Positions 1-11,234 are shown, counted from the stretch's first letter. The stretch is DNA of 64,000 nucleotides from Sacculina carcini (GCA_916048095.2 OU696584.1:2313317-2377316); one strand, 5' to 3'. A program made the numbers and translations. The notes: a model not told the origin generated them from the sequence alone.

Positions 1-539
1 CACAATCAAAGTCCCCTTTGGAAAATTCAAAAAGACTGCAGATCTCAAGATAATTACGTTGGGAGGGGAAAAAATTAATAGGTTAGTGTCCAGTAAACAG
101 AGGGTCCTTCCCGATTATCGTACCTTCCCGTATGGCTTCATCGACTTACCGACCGACCGACCGACATCATCATCATCGTTATTCATTGCTATTTATTTGT
201 TGTGTTACCAGTGTTAGTTGTGCTAGGTGTGTTAGTTGTACTAGATGTATTGGCTTATAATATAAAAGTGTTGGCTGTGTTAGTGTGTTAATTGTGCTAG
301 TGTGTTTATTGTGCTAGTGTGTTAGATGTGTTAGTGTGTACACATGTTTTGGTGTGTGTGTGTGTGTATGTTAGTGTGTTATATAAATATAAAATTGTGT
401 GTGTGTATGTGTATGCGTATTTTGAACCGGTTTTCGAGAGCCCCGGCACGCGCCGACATGTGTGTGTGTGTGTGTGTGTGCAGGCTTTAATATACAAGTG
501 TTGACGTGTAAACGTGTCATTTAATTTATAATCACCGAG
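1..539. other. Gene-poor leader with GT microsatellites
   Basis: No recognisable gene. A frame on the plus strand is open from the window edge (base 2) to a stop at 215-217, about 71 codons, and begins with a basic, lysine-rich peptide. It could be the tail of an exon or of Polinton sequence cut by the window edge, but nothing identifies it. The rest is T- and G-rich, with repeated variants of TGTGTTAG around 205-345 and (GT)n tracts near 351-368 and 462-480. Open frames across these tracts are low-complexity artefacts. Confidence 0.5.
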
Positions 540-763
540 ATGGTGACGCATATAATATTGCTGCTTCTTTCACTATTGCTCATTGTCAGCTATGTTGAAT
601 GTTTAATTGCAGAGTTGGAAATTGTGGGATTGTTATATGATCCGATTAAGCGCCGGGGGTGTTTGGCTAGTGATCCTCAGCGCAAAACCGGTCTCACATC
701 AGCAAATCCTTTATATAATACCCTTATAGTTAAACGAAGATCAGTTTCATCGGTACGGCGAGT

Positions 764-1423
764 ATGGAAACGTTTGACCCACGTCTTGTTACACCGTTCA
801 CAATGATCTTGTCAGGTCCTTCAGGGTCCGGCAAGAGTCAATTTATAGTCGACATGCTGACACGGGCGGACCAAGTGCTCACCCTAAGCCCCGATTATGT
901 ACTGAATTGCCACGGAAATGCAGCGCCCGATCATATAAATAAGAATATAGTTAACGAGATGCAGTACGGAGTGCCATCGCATGAGGAAATCCAACGATTG
1001 GCAAGCAAACATAAACGCGGTAATGGTTGCATGGTCATTATCGACGACTTACTGGATGCTGTGGAAGGGCCTGTTGTACGCGACATGTCTACGGAAACGT
1101 CGCGTCACGACAACATGAGTGTACTATTTGTCACCCAAAACACGTTTCTCAAGTCGCCCAACTACCGGACAATCAGCCTAAATACAAATTATTATGTATT
1201 TTTCCGTAATTTTCACGATCAAACACCACTGCGCGCATTTGCTCAGCAGTAGATGCCAGATAATATCAGATTCATTATGGATGTTTATAGAGACGTAATG
1301 AAGAAAATGTACGGTCATTTGCTTGTGGGCTTGCGTCAACAAACTGACAACAAACTACGTGTGCGTAGCAATGTGTTGGAACAACCCATAACAGTTTATC
1401 TTCCCGCTTTGAGGTATAAATAG
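764..1423 (+). pseudogene. Polinton packaging ATPase remnant (FtsK/HerA, A32-like)
   Basis: The translated region has a clear Walker A motif (GPSGSGKS, about residues 18-25) near its N-terminus, a Walker B-like stretch (MVIIDDLLD, about residues 88-96), and a downstream VTQNTF segment resembling the sensor region of A32-type ATPases. In Polintons and related large DNA viruses this enzyme drives genome packaging into capsids. The size, about 220 codons, is close to that of Polinton ATPases. It lies directly upstream of the small frames and the integrase on the same strand, the expected Polinton context. It is a broken fossil copy. Confidence 0.8.
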
Positions 1424-1457
1424 TACATATAGTTGAGCAAGTGAATCATTTGTCAAC

Positions 1458-2313
1458 ATGTCGTCGACGTTGCAACGCTGTTGGCCGACAATCGAATCAC
1501 TTCCGCGTCTCACACACCGTCAACAAGAAGCCGTTCTCAACACGTACGACCCTGCTCTGATAGGGGCTATATGTAAAATTTGTCATAACCCGTTGCAAGA
1601 CCGCGTCCCTTTGGAAAAAGAACAAAAGCGACGCCTATCCAAATAAAAGAAAATACTGCGTAAATTGGGTGACAAACGTCCGTCACTGAAGAAAAAACAA
1701 CGAGTGTTGGTGCAAAGCGGAAAATTTTTATCCGCCCTTATAACCGTGGTTGCATCGGTTATAAGCTGTATACTGTCTGCAAAGTAATGAGTGCCTTCCA
1801 ACGAATGGTTCTCATATCGCAAGCCACATATGATGAAATGCAAGGTCGAACCATAGCCACACCCGCACCCTCTCTATAACAAATTCTCAACAAGTCTACA
1901 GGGAATGCCGAAGCGAAACGGATCGAGTATATGAACGCCTGGCGTCCTGAACAGTCCGCTGCTCCTGCTCCGTCTGTAGAGACTGATAAATGGCTCCAGC
2001 TTGTACCGTCCAGCTATAAAAACACGCACAATTCGTGCTTTCCCAATTGAGTAATGTGCTGAGATGGGACAACAGCACCGGCATCATTTATCTCAATCAC
2101 GCAAAAATTCCTCGGAGCAATATTGTCGATGTGGTAAACTATATCGTTCGACGTCGTAAAAGTGTTCCTGAGCCAACAGGGTGGGCACAGCTGCGACAAT
2201 TGATTGAGTCGTTGAATTTACCGCGAGAAGTTGCCCCGAATATTCACGGGCAGCGAGTTTCGACAGTTGATCAACGATCGGCAAATATCCCACGCAAATG
2301 GATAGTAAGCTGA
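1458..2313 (+). pseudogene. Cluster of small conserved Polinton frames, decayed
   Basis: Between ATPase and integrase lie short plus-strand coding remnants. One starts at 1458 and includes the phrase LTHRQQEAVLNT followed by a Cys-rich ICKICHNPL segment. One further along is basic and then hydrophobic (KKKQRVLVQSG, then a membrane-like run). A third (2035-2313) contains LRWDNSTGIIYLN and KIPRSNIVDVVNYIVRRRK. These resemble the small proteins of unknown or minor virion function found beside the ATPase in animal Polintons and adintoviruses. That assignment is from memory of the family, not from a search. The cluster is broken. Confidence 0.6.
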
Positions 2314-3101
2314 TTTGGTCGCAAAGAACCAAACAACTCCATCGTCCAGTACGTAAGCGCTTCGTACACAATGCATACACCTCCACTGGACTAAATGATA
2401 CATGGCAAGTTGATTTGTGCGATGTTTCACGTCTACGTGGGCATAACACACAAGTACGTTATTTGTTGGGTGTAATTGACGTGTTTAGCAGACAAACATA
2501 TGTGCGTGCATTACATAGTAAACGGGGACCGGCCGTGGCCGAAGCAATGAACCATATTCTCACCAACAATTGCACACCGATGCAAATAATGAGCGACCAT
2601 GGTGGTGAATTCACAGGGCGAGAATTTCAACGTGTAATGAAAGAGCACAACATTTATCATTATACGACATCTACAATCATACGGAAGGCGTACATAATTG
2701 AACAATTTTTCCGTACTGTGCTCTCGCTGATACACAAGTGTATGACCGAAAACAACACAAAACACTTTGTCTAAAATCTACCTCAATTGGTGAATTTGTA
2801 TAACAGCACTGTACATAGATCAATCGGTATGGCACCTCGCGCTGTAACTTTATCAAATCAACACTTGGCCAACACATTGTCGCGCAAAAAGCAAACACCA
2901 AAGCTTCGCGTAGGCGATCATGTGCGGATGTTTATTCCGAAAACTCTATTTGAAAAAGAATATCGACAGACATTTAGCAACGAAACGCTCAAAATTGATT
3001 CCATATACAAATGTCGATCAATTCCCATGTATAAGTTGTGTGATGATGATGGAAATTTGATTACCGGGACATTTTACTATCAAGAACTTCAACGTGTTTG
3101 A
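2298..3101 (+). pseudogene. Polinton retroviral-type integrase remnant
   Basis: The region encodes an rve-family integrase core: WQVDLCDVSR with the first catalytic aspartate, a YLLGVIDVFSR strand, MSDHGGEF with the second aspartate, and an IEQFFRT segment in the place of the glutamate helix. Then comes a basic C-terminal domain with VGDHVRMFIPK and YKLCDDDGN, as in Polinton c-integrases. The enzyme would insert the element DNA into the host genome. Its position at one end of the cluster is usual for Polintons. The copy is broken and cannot be assumed functional. Confidence 0.82.
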
Positions 3102-3163
3102 ATACAACATGACTATTGTGCATTGTCTTTGCGACCGATTTAGTCAAACCGATTTGTATATAT

Positions 3164-3899
3164 TGTAGCGCTTTAGACGTGACTCTGCCTGGGAACGTGC
3201 TACTGCCTTAGTCCCGCGCCACAAATGCGACAAAATGTCCACGATGTGATGCACGCAGTGTATTTAGTGGCGTACACAGTTCCGGCAGCTCAATGAGCAA
3301 ATGACACCGTAATGCATACAATAATACGAATAGCACTAATACACACTAATAGGAATAACACACCGATCACAGTAATAAAACGTAGCACCGTGTATCCACA
3401 TAGATGCCCCAGAGACGACTGACCACTGTGGCCCACTGTAATCCCGTGTAGTCTGCTCGGTCATGCTGTCAACAACCGACACCGCGAGGGGAGAAGGACC
3501 GTTAGCCGGAATGGTACAATGGCTAACGGTACAGTGAGCACGGCTCTGATACAGGCTCAGTGAAGCAGCAGAGTGTCAGGATGTATGTACACGGCGAGAA
3601 AAACAAGTAATGCTTGGAAGGCAGAGAATGGGAGTAGAGAAGGATGTGAGCGGAGTAAGCTCAGTGTGCAAAACAAGCTTGGAAAGGAGCAGAGTTGTGA
3701 TGAATGAAAGTGTGTGAGAGCAGAAATGTGTGAGGTGCACGGACAAACATGGTGTGTGTGTGTGAGAGCGAGAGAAGAAATACACACGGTTACTCTCGAC
3801 CGGAAACATGATTAAAATGACAAATAATAAATTGACAATAACACGTATATACAAGCCTAGCATATAATGACGACAATGCAGCCAACGTGGCCCGCTACA
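3164..3899 (-). repeat. Left LTR of the outer gypsy fossil
   Basis: The 736-bp block begins TGTAGCG and ends CGCTACA, perfect inverted ends of the TG...CA type, directly after the 4-bp repeat ATAT. The adjoining base pairs at 3900-3910 read, on the minus strand, as a purine-rich tract (GACAGGGGG) just before the LTR, the expected position of a polypurine tract. No coding potential is seen in it; it includes GA-rich and TG-rich low-complexity stretches. Confidence 0.7.
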
Positions 3900-4810
3900 C
3901 TACCCCCTGTCAGAGTGTAATGAGAATGAAACTCGACGAATAGGAACGTAGCGTGCAAGCGGTCGCGGTGAACGTGAGCGGAGGATGGACCGCGGTGTTG
4001 CAGTGGCGACGGTCGGCTGAGGGTTCCGTGATGCCAAAGTACATTCGCTGGGTTGTCGTGGCTGTTGGTTGGAGACGTGTTGTTGTCGGATTGCCTTGTT
4101 GATTCGCAGGAGCGGCTTAGGTCCTCGGTAAGGCGTACCGGAAGGTTGTAATGTGCGAGGCACAGATGGTTTATGCCGCAGCGCTGAGGTGTCGCTCTGC
4201 TTTGCTACCGCGGGCTTGAAGCAACAATCAAGTGGCCAGTGACGCTTTCCGTGAAGGACAAAAACGTGGCTGCACGTACCTAGTCCGCGTGGCTGGTGGC
4301 TTTTTCGGCGAGACTGTCGCGGTGCCACCTGTTTGCTCTGCAATGCCTGAACGTACGTCCTCTGATGGGGTTTCGGCATTTGCAGCGGCTACAATGGCTG
4401 TGGACGGTCGTCAGCCCGCGACTAATGCGTGTAAGGCCAGCTGCACTGGTTGTTGCACCGCTTGGCGTTCTTGCCGAAACAGCGGTGATACCAGCACACG
4501 GTTGAGTTGCCGCTGCTGGTGTTTGAGCGTGCTGCATCGGCCAATCGACGATTGCGCGAGCGTGAGTGAGGCATGCTGCGAGATGGGTGCCGAGGCTCGG
4601 ACAGCTGGAGCTCGCTGTGACCGGTTTGAAGGTCAGCGGCTCGATTTAGTTTCGACTCGACTGTCGACGAAAGTGGAGCAGGATGTGCCTTGGGCATGAT
4701 GACACTGACTTGGGCTCCAGTGTCGACAAGAATGAGCTGTTTGGTGAGGTGATCTTCGACCATGAAGAGCGGCACGGATGATGGCCGTTCACCTGCAGTC
4801 GCTGGTGCTC
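3900..4810 (-). pseudogene. Gag-pol remnants of the outer gypsy fossil
   Basis: On the minus strand this block contains a retropepsin-like segment (LILVDTGAQVSVI, near 4690-4780), a gag-type Cys-His knuckle (CWYHRCFG, near 4440-4510), and an Arg/Ser-rich region ending near 3900 that resembles the variable C-terminal tail of gypsy integrases. It is a broken, shortened remnant. The knuckle resembles one at 10100-10200 on the other side of the inner element, which supports a single outer copy. Confidence 0.55.
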
Positions 4811-5172
4811 TGTAGCCATTAGCTACAGAAAAACCAATTCTCGCAAACTAGTATGCGCATATATTATGTGTACGACACCAAAGCGTGACCAAGGCACAAT
4901 TGAACAAATGCTATGTGTGCAAGCGGCGTCTAACTACATACTCCTAGGTCATTGCTGACGTGGACCAATCAGGTGCCACGCCAGCGACAGGTCAGACGTG
5001 GACCAATCATAAAGCCGAGAGTGGCCCACACAGCACAAGAACATATTTAAATACGACACTAACATTAAATAATGCAAAAGAAAACTAATAGCAACTACAA
5101 TAAATATATAATATAACATTACACCAATTTATACTAAAACAACTCACAGTACTCAAAACACAAAATGTAACA
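4811..5172 (-). repeat. 3' LTR of the young gypsy element
   Basis: The 362-bp block begins TGTAGCCATTAGC and ends TAACA on the plus strand and matches 9658-10020 almost base for base. It contains two copies of ACGTGGACCAATCA, which read on the minus strand as ATTGG, a CCAAT-box-type motif that could serve as a promoter element. Its orientation follows from the minus-strand gag-pol between the LTRs. Confidence 0.85.
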
Positions 5173-5389
5173 AATGCAAACACGCTAGTACGCACACAGC
5201 AGTTGTACGCATACAATAATGTGCACACACACGCGTAAACCAACGTATGCGTACACATCTATAAATAAGAGATATACACACGCACAATCATAAATAAACA
5301 TGCCTCTCCGTGTGCATGCGGGCGTAACATGAGCATACAAAATGTACACCTAACAACAATCGTATGCAAACATCTCAACAACAATAGAA
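5173..5389. other. Non-coding 3' end of the young gypsy element
   Basis: Between the end of pol and the 3' LTR lies AC-rich, microsatellite-like DNA with alternating ACAC and GCGTA motifs. No gene is seen. No clean polypurine tract is visible directly before the LTR, which is a minor oddity for this element. Confidence 0.5.
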
Positions 5390-8300
5390 TCAAAAATAGA
5401 AAAAATGTGGTTCTCGCCGAAAACGCACAGTTCGACCGCTGCGCGTCTTCACGCGAGTATCGTGATGCCTGCTCGGTTCTTCTGACTGAGGTGAGACGTC
5501 AGCCGGCGCCTGAGTCTTGGGCGTGGTGTCAGCCGTGTCAGTGTGATGTGGTGCTACATGGTGTGACCTTACCGGTAGGACGGCCGGCTTCAGCCGGGCG
5601 ACAGAGACGGTCTCGGTCGATCCTGATGGCAGCTCGACAGTAAACACTGCCGGGCCACGATGCACCACACGATATGGCCCGCTGTACGGAGCCTCCAGCG
5701 AATACCGCACCCGGTCCACCCGGATCCACACGTGTGAACAGTGCTCCAGTTGGGATGGAACGTACTCCTGCGATTGTCCATGCCTTGTACCAGCAGACAT
5801 TGATCGGAAATCCATCTCCGACATCCTTATCGCCAGCTCTCGAACAAAACCACGTTGGTTGTCTGCAGAGTCGGCGTCGTCGAGAGCGATTCGCGGGCAC
5901 ATCAACACAGTGCCGGTCACCGCACTGAAGGGAGACAAACCATGGCACGACGGAAGCATCATCATGCCCATGAGTACGATTGGCAGTGCATCGAGCCATT
6001 CTTGACGTTGCGCTCGGATAGATGCCTTTAGTACCCGATGTCGGCGCTCGATAAAACCATTGCTCTGTGGATGGTAAGCCGTCGTGCGCAATCTGTGAAA
6101 GCCGATTGTATTGGAGAGCTCTCTGAAGAGGTCAGACTCAAATTGCGGACCACGGTCGGTTACGACAAAAAGCGGTACGCCGAAACGTGAGACCCACGAA
6201 TTAACGAAAGCCCTTGCAATCGTTTCTGTGGTGCAGTCAACCAGCGGTACGGCCTCGACCCAGCGTGTAGCGCGGTCAACACACGTCAACAGATAGCCGA
6301 AAGCGTTGGAAAACGGGTGGCCGCGCATAACCTGCGGAGGCAGCGGGACCATGATGTCGATGTGAACGGTTTCAAACCGTCCGCCCGACGCGACAAATGG
6401 CGTTGGGGGTGGCTTGGTATGTCGGTGAATTTTACTTTCCTGACAAGCAAGACACTCGGTCACCCAGCACTGCACATCTCGCACCAACGACGACCAGAAA
6501 TAGCGGGATTTCACGAGTGTCACACTGGCTCTTTTGCCAGGGTGAGCCGTGTTGTGCAGGCTGGTGAAAATGGCGCGTCTGTGAGACAGTGGCACATACG
6601 GACGCGGGTGGCCCTGTGACGTTTCGCAGTACAACATGTGGTCGCCGCTCACGGGAAAAGGCTTCAGAGAGTGCTGAGCGACACACATGTCCGGATCAGC
6701 GGCCTGAGAAGCCGCCAGAGCCGGCAGATCCCACGCGTCCACGGCGATACTGCACGCTGCGCGCGATAGACAGTCCGCGACGACATTATCTGCGCCCCTG
6801 ATGAAGTGCAGGTCGGCCACGTATTCAGTGAGCACCGCGAGATGGCGCTGCTGGCGATCCAGCTTGGCGGGGCGACGACTGTAAAAAGCACCGACCAAAG
6901 GTTTGTGGTCGGTGAACAAGATGGTACGGCCGCCTTGTATCGTGTGCTTAAAGTGCATAACGGCCATGTATGCTGCCAGCAGCTCGCGGTCGAAAGCAGC
7001 GTACTGCTGCTGTGCGTGAGATAATTTCTTAGAAAAGAAACCGATCACGTGAGGCGTACCATCCACTACCTGGTGCAGAGGGGCGCCAGCAGCGTGCGCG
7101 GAACAATCTGTGACCAGGTGGTAGTCGGACGCAGTCGGATGGTGAGCTGCCAACAAACATGCGGTTGCCAGAGCTGGTTTCACTGCGTCGAATGCAGCTT
7201 CTCCTTCCTCGGACCACACAACCGCAGCATTCTTCTGGCATTTTCGTAACATTTCCGACAAAGGGTGCGATATCTCTGAAAAGTGCGGGACCATACGGCG
7301 ATAAAACCCGGCCATGCCTAGAAATCTACGCAATCCCGCAGTGTCCTTTGGCAGAGGAAATGCCTGAATGGCCTCAACTATGTGCTTCGGCGGGCCGATG
7401 CCCTCACCACTGATGGTGTTCCCGAGGAAATCTATGGACGTCTTAAAAATTCGCATTTGTTGGCGGCGATACGAAATTTGTACGAACTGAGGACGCGGAA
7501 AACATCGGTGAGATCAGAAACATATCGATTTGCAGACTCGGAAAAAATTATGATATCATCCAGATATACAAAAACACAGGACAAGTGGCGAAAGATGGAG
7601 TCCATGAACCTCTGGAAAGTGGCCCCACTGTTACGCAGACCAAGAGGCATAAACATGTACTCAAAAAGCCCAAACGGTGTTGTGACCGCCGTTTTTTCAA
7701 TGTCGCTTGGTGCCATCGGAATATTATAAAAGGCGCGCACCAGATCAAGCTTACTGAACACCGTCTTGGCGTGTATGCGCGACGCCACCGCATGTATATG
7801 CGGCAGCGGGTAGCGGTCGGGGACTGTGATGCTATTGAGAGCGCGGTAGTCACCCGTCACACGCCACTCGCCCGGGCTTCGTTTCGGAACAAGATGGAGC
7901 GGTGAAGCCCACGGAGACTTCGACGGACGCACTACACCTTGTTCAAGGAGCTGGTCGAAGACTTGACGCGCTGCCGCTTCTCGCTGCGGGTTGAGGCGGC
8001 GTGGCGAAGCGAACGTTGGTGCAGAGCTGCCCGTATCGATGGTGTGCGAAACAGCTGATGTATTTGCTGTCGGTGGATGCTGAGACGGCGAGATGAGACA
8101 CGGAAATTTCGACAGCAGCAGCTGCACACTCGGAGGCACATCAGCTGCATCGTTGACAACAACACCGCATGTGTTCACAGAAGAAACTGAGCATTGAACA
8201 GATAAATTTGTGCTCGAATCGCGAATGCTGCGCCGACGACAATCCACTATCAAGTCGAAATGGGCCAACAAATCCTGGCCGAGGAGAGCTTGCGTGACGT

Positions 8301-8571
8301 CAGCGACGATAAAAGTCCAGTACAACTGACGACGAAGACAGCTTAGACCAGCCTTCAAACGAACCTCGCCGTAAACTTGTATAGGTTGCCCACCTGCCGA
8401 CCTGATGCTCACCGCGCTCGGTTCAACTGTAGCTGGTGACACGATTGTCGGGGGTATTACTGATACCGCCGCGCCCGTGTCCACGATGAACATATACGGC
8501 TTCTCATTTATGACGGCTGTGACTTTCAAGAGCGGCAGGCGAGTATTCACAGAGTTACACGCCTGCCTCAC
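5390..8571 (-). pseudogene. Pol of the young gypsy element (PR-RT-RH-IN)
   Basis: Domains in order on the minus strand: aspartic protease (FIVDTGAAVSVI, near 8430-8490); reverse transcriptase with the YLDDIIIF catalytic motif (about 7300-7990); RNase H (TDCSAHA, ELLAAYMAV, TDHKPLVGAF; about 6780-7130); integrase with an HHCC zinc-binding segment (near 6500-6600), a DDE core (HIDIMVPL, VTDRGPQFES, HPQSNGFIERRHR) and a basic TRSGRTVRF tail. These copy genomic RNA into DNA and insert it. The region is nearly continuous, with about one break, so this copy should be treated as a young fossil. Confidence 0.85.
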
Positions 8572-9374
8572 TAGTTTTCCGTCGGCTGACGAGCAGGTGA
8601 GGCAATACGCGAGGACGGCTGCATTCGGACGTCACGGCTTTTATTGGGCCAGCGGCACCAATGCTTGCACGTACGAGCTTTTGGTCCGTAAAACAGGTGT
8701 GCTCTGCATACCTGCGGCTTCTGTCCGACGAAATACGGCTGAAGACCTAGACCGGTGCTCGGCGATGCGACCGGACTTCTGTTGAACGCATCGCGCACGC
8801 CAGCCGATGCGGAAGCCCCAGCGGGGGCCGCCAGGCACGGTACAGTTGGTATCGTTATGCCATACGATGTTGATGCGAGCAGGGGAACCAGTTCATCTGC
8901 CAATTTGGCCATTCCCGTCAATGACAATTCCTTGTGCGAAGCCAGAGCCGGTCCGATAGCTGATGGGAGGGCCTGTACAAACTTGTGTCGAACAAGGTCA
9001 TCCGATACCCCCACCTTGCGAGCGGTTGTTTGCAGCTCAGCCATATAAATTGATGGTTTTCCGGTCAGCGGGTGCTTCGATATGAGCTCTTCAAGCATCT
9101 CCGGTCTGGAGCGTTCATACAGCTGAGTGACTTCTTCCCTGATGGTACGCGTATTCAGACAACTGGGTGGAAGTTGAGTTATGACGTCCGGAGGAAGTGA
9201 CGCCAGCACGTGATCGAAACGCGTCCCGTCAACGGTGATATTTTGCAGCCTGAATTGCGCCTCCAAAATGTGAAACCAGCCTTCAGCAGACTTGGGCATT
9301 AATACAGGCACTTTTACGGCGACGCGGTTGACAGTGGCCCCAGGCTCGACATGGAATTTGTCGTCAAATGACAT
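8571..9374 (-). pseudogene. Gag of the young gypsy element
   Basis: I chose the methionine at 9374 (MSFDDKFHVEPG): the stretch upstream is hydrophobic, unlike gag, and probably untranslated leader. The protein has the segment EGWFHILEAQFRLQNIT, the N-terminal capsid-like signature of Mag/CsRn1 gags (usually W-F-...-E-A-Q-F), a central helical region (PPDVITQLPP through KHPLTGKPS), and a C-terminal knuckle CRAHLFYGPKARTCKHWC. Gag would form the particle that packages the element RNA. It looks intact over its length. Confidence 0.75.
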
Positions 9375-9657
9375 TGTGATTCGAAGAATGAACGACAGTG
9401 AAATGGCAACGGACCGACAATAGAAGACGGAAATCAATGAAAATAATGAATAGGATGTGAAATAGACCCGACGAAATACTGGGAGAACAATGAAAACTAA
9501 GGAAAACAGGTTGAAATTGAAAAAAATATATGAAACCGGAAAATATAGACACGTGAAAAATTGAATGGCCAGAGGACGAATCAGGTGAGTGATTAATATT
9601 GAAATATGGAGAATGATAACGGAAAAAATGTACTCACGACTCACTCGGGGTACCAAT

Positions 9658-10020
9658 TGTAGCCATTAGCTGCAGAAAAACCAATTCTCGCAAACTAGTA
9701 TGCGCATATATTATGTGTACGACACCAAAGCGTGACCAAGGCACAATTGAACAAATGCTATGTGTGCAAGCGGCGTCTAACTACATACTCCTAGGTCATT
9801 GCTGACGTGGACCAATCAGGTGCCACGCCAGCGACAGGTCAGACGTGGACCAATCATAAAGCCGAGAGTGGCCCACACAGCACAAGAACATATTTAAATA
9901 CGACACTGACATTAAATAATGCAAAAGAAAACTAATAGCAACTACAATAGATATATAATATAACATTACACCAATTTATACTAAAACAACTCACAGTACA
10001 CAAAACACAAAAACATAACA
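9658..10020 (-). repeat. 5' LTR of the young gypsy element
   Basis: Near-identical partner of 4811-5172. As the element reads on the minus strand, this right-hand copy is the 5' LTR and should carry its promoter; the CCAAT-like motifs are conserved in both copies. The internal region begins at 9657 downward with the primer-binding-site candidate. Confidence 0.85.
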
Positions 10021-10279
10021 ATGGACAGCGCAATTGTCGCATAACGCTTATATGCGTCGCAACCACTCCAAATGAAACAACGTCACCACAGCTCCGCGCT
10101 GCAGGCACGCTAGTTTTCCGCCGGCGTGGAAGCGGACCAGCTAAACGGACTGGTGCAGTGCTCGGCAGCGGCACCCCAACGACGGTGGTACCAGCACACT
10201 CTTGCCTCTGTCGACGAACGTGGTGACGGAGAACGCGGTGGATATAATGACGGCAATGCAGCCAACGTGGCCCGCTACA
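10021..10279 (-). pseudogene. Gag fragment and LTR stub of the outer gypsy fossil
   Basis: The minus strand encodes a gag Cys-His motif beginning CWYHRRWG (near 10100-10200), similar to the knuckle at 4440-4510. It is joined at about 10242 to a short stretch identical in most positions to the end of the left LTR (GCAGCCAACGTGGCCCGC). This is the right-hand edge of the outer gypsy and is followed by the ATAT duplication. It is a broken remnant. Confidence 0.6.
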
Positions 10280-10559
10280 ATATATTTCAAGTATGATTGA
10301 AAATTATTATATTCACGCTTCTACCAAACATCGACTTGGCGATCCCGATATAATGAGTACCGTGACATAAAATAGAAATAAAGGAAAAAAGTTAGGTTGG
10401 GCAAAGAATAAAGAATAAATATAATAAGAAAGGAAGAATAAGAAATAAAAATAATAGTTGGGTTGGGTCGGGTTAGGTTGGGTTGGGTCGGGTTAGGTAT
10501 AGAATAGAGAAAAAAGTTAGGTTAGGTATATAATAAAGAAAAAAGCTAGGTTGGGCATA
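10280..10559. repeat. TTAGGTT-rich minisatellite, left part
   Basis: After an AT-rich stretch, 10440-10559 is built of GGTTAGGTTGGGT variants and of units of about 29 bp (GTTAGGTTAGGTATATAATA then an A-rich run). The same units resume at 14586, on the other side of the LTR element. The motif resembles the arthropod telomere word TTAGG but is interspersed with AT-rich sequence, so I read it as interstitial minisatellite, not a telomere. Confidence 0.7.
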
Positions 10560-11234
10560 TATAACAAAGTTATAATCAGACCAGTTTTCTATCTGTCAGT
10601 TTACTCAGTTTTCTTTCTCTTTCTTTCTCAGTTTACGCTCGCGTTCTTTAGCGGCCTGCTTGTGCAGCTGTCGTTAGGCTAATTTATGTGTTAGGGTGGC
10701 GTCAGTAGTACACTGCCCCTGATATGCTTGGCAACGTGTTACTGTTGATTAATTATCTTTTTTGTGTGTCTGACTTGGCTGAGCATCTCATTGCAACACG
10801 CCTGTGTACTGTCAGATCGCGTTTAGAAATAGCTTGTGTCCCGGTTGTGTGGTTCGAGCGGTTTGGCCAGTTGGCAATTGCTTGCGGAATATGGTGCCAA
10901 CGACGTGTGTTCGTAGGTATATAAACTGGGGCTTGGAGTCTAGACTTGGGCGGTACTTTGGCTGTGCTTGTTGGTGGGTCAGTTAGTTTTGGTTGGACTG
11001 TCGACGTGCGAGGTAGGACTCACCACTCACTCAGGCAAGCCGTAATTAATTCATTAGATTTAAGAATAACTTTAACGTAGATTGACTGATTGCTGAAAAT
11101 ATACAATTCAACTTCGACTGGGTGATCATTATTTGTTATCGCGGAACACAACATCAAGAGGAACTATCAAGACTTCACGATCAGCCAAACGAAGATCAAC
11201 ATAACAACATATTATTATTATCACCACCGTTACA
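10560..11234 (+). repeat. 5' LTR of copy A
   Basis: 675-bp repeat beginning TATAACAAAGTTATAATCAG and ending CACCGTTACA, matched by 14212-14580 and, inverted, by the LTRs of copy B. It includes CT-rich sequence (10605-10630) and an ORF-like stretch, conserved between copies, that I do not regard as a gene. Confidence 0.8.

Larger units (their letters stand above)
540..3110 (+). mobile_element. Polinton/Maverick fossil, partial and broken
   Basis: Seen: on the plus strand, in order, a P-loop packaging-type ATPase, several small frames of the kind that sit between Polinton genes, and a retrovirus-type integrase with its C-terminal region. Known: this combination marks Polintons (Mavericks, adintovirus-like elements), which are normally 15-20 kb and also carry a protein-primed DNA polymerase, a cysteine protease and capsid genes. 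None of those, and no terminal inverted repeats, are seen here, so only about 2.5 kb of the element remains or the rest lies upstream of the window. It is broken in several places (about four or more) and looks old. A gypsy element is inserted just past its right end. A hydrophobic N-terminal frame at 540-806 may belong to it, but I cannot identify that frame. Confidence 0.8.
4811..10020 (-). mobile_element. Young Ty3/gypsy element (Mag/CsRn1-like), nearly whole
   Basis: Seen: two near-identical LTRs (4811-5172 and 9658-10020) flank a minus-strand gag and pol. By eye the LTRs differ at about half a dozen positions in 360 bp, so the insertion is recent. Next to the right LTR, the minus strand carries TGGTACCCCGAGTGAG, a plausible tRNA primer-binding site. 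Parts: gag about 8571-9374; then protease, reverse transcriptase, RNase H and integrase across 5390-8571. Gag has the CRAHLFYG...C knuckle typical of the Mag/CsRn1 group. It looks almost whole, with about one break. No matching target-site duplication was found, perhaps because it sits inside rearranged gypsy DNA. Confidence 0.85.
3164..10279 (-). mobile_element. Outer Ty3/gypsy fossil, much reduced, split by a younger gypsy
   Basis: Seen: a minus-strand LTR-type element flanked by the 4-bp direct repeat ATAT at 3160-3163 and 10280-10283. The left LTR runs 3164-3899 with matching ends TGTAGCG...CGCTACA. At the right end only about 38 bp of LTR-like sequence (near 10242-10279) is recognisable. 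Coding remnants at 3900-4800 and 10040-10240 encode a protease-like DTGAQVSVI motif and gag Cys-His motifs (CWYHR...). The pattern matches the Mag/CsRn1 group of Ty3/gypsy. Most of pol is missing and the remaining parts look rearranged. It is older than the element at 4811-10020 that lies within it, and it inserted just beyond the Polinton fossil. Confidence 0.7.

Noticed and set aside
306-551. Open frames across the GT-rich leader
   Set aside because: His/Thr or Cys/Val dipeptide repeats from a microsatellite; no start context, homology or splice sites.
3900-4379. 159-codon minus-strand frame as a host gene
   Set aside because: It lies inside a gypsy fossil between an LTR and gag/protease motifs and its Arg/Pro/Ser-rich sequence fits the element's tail.
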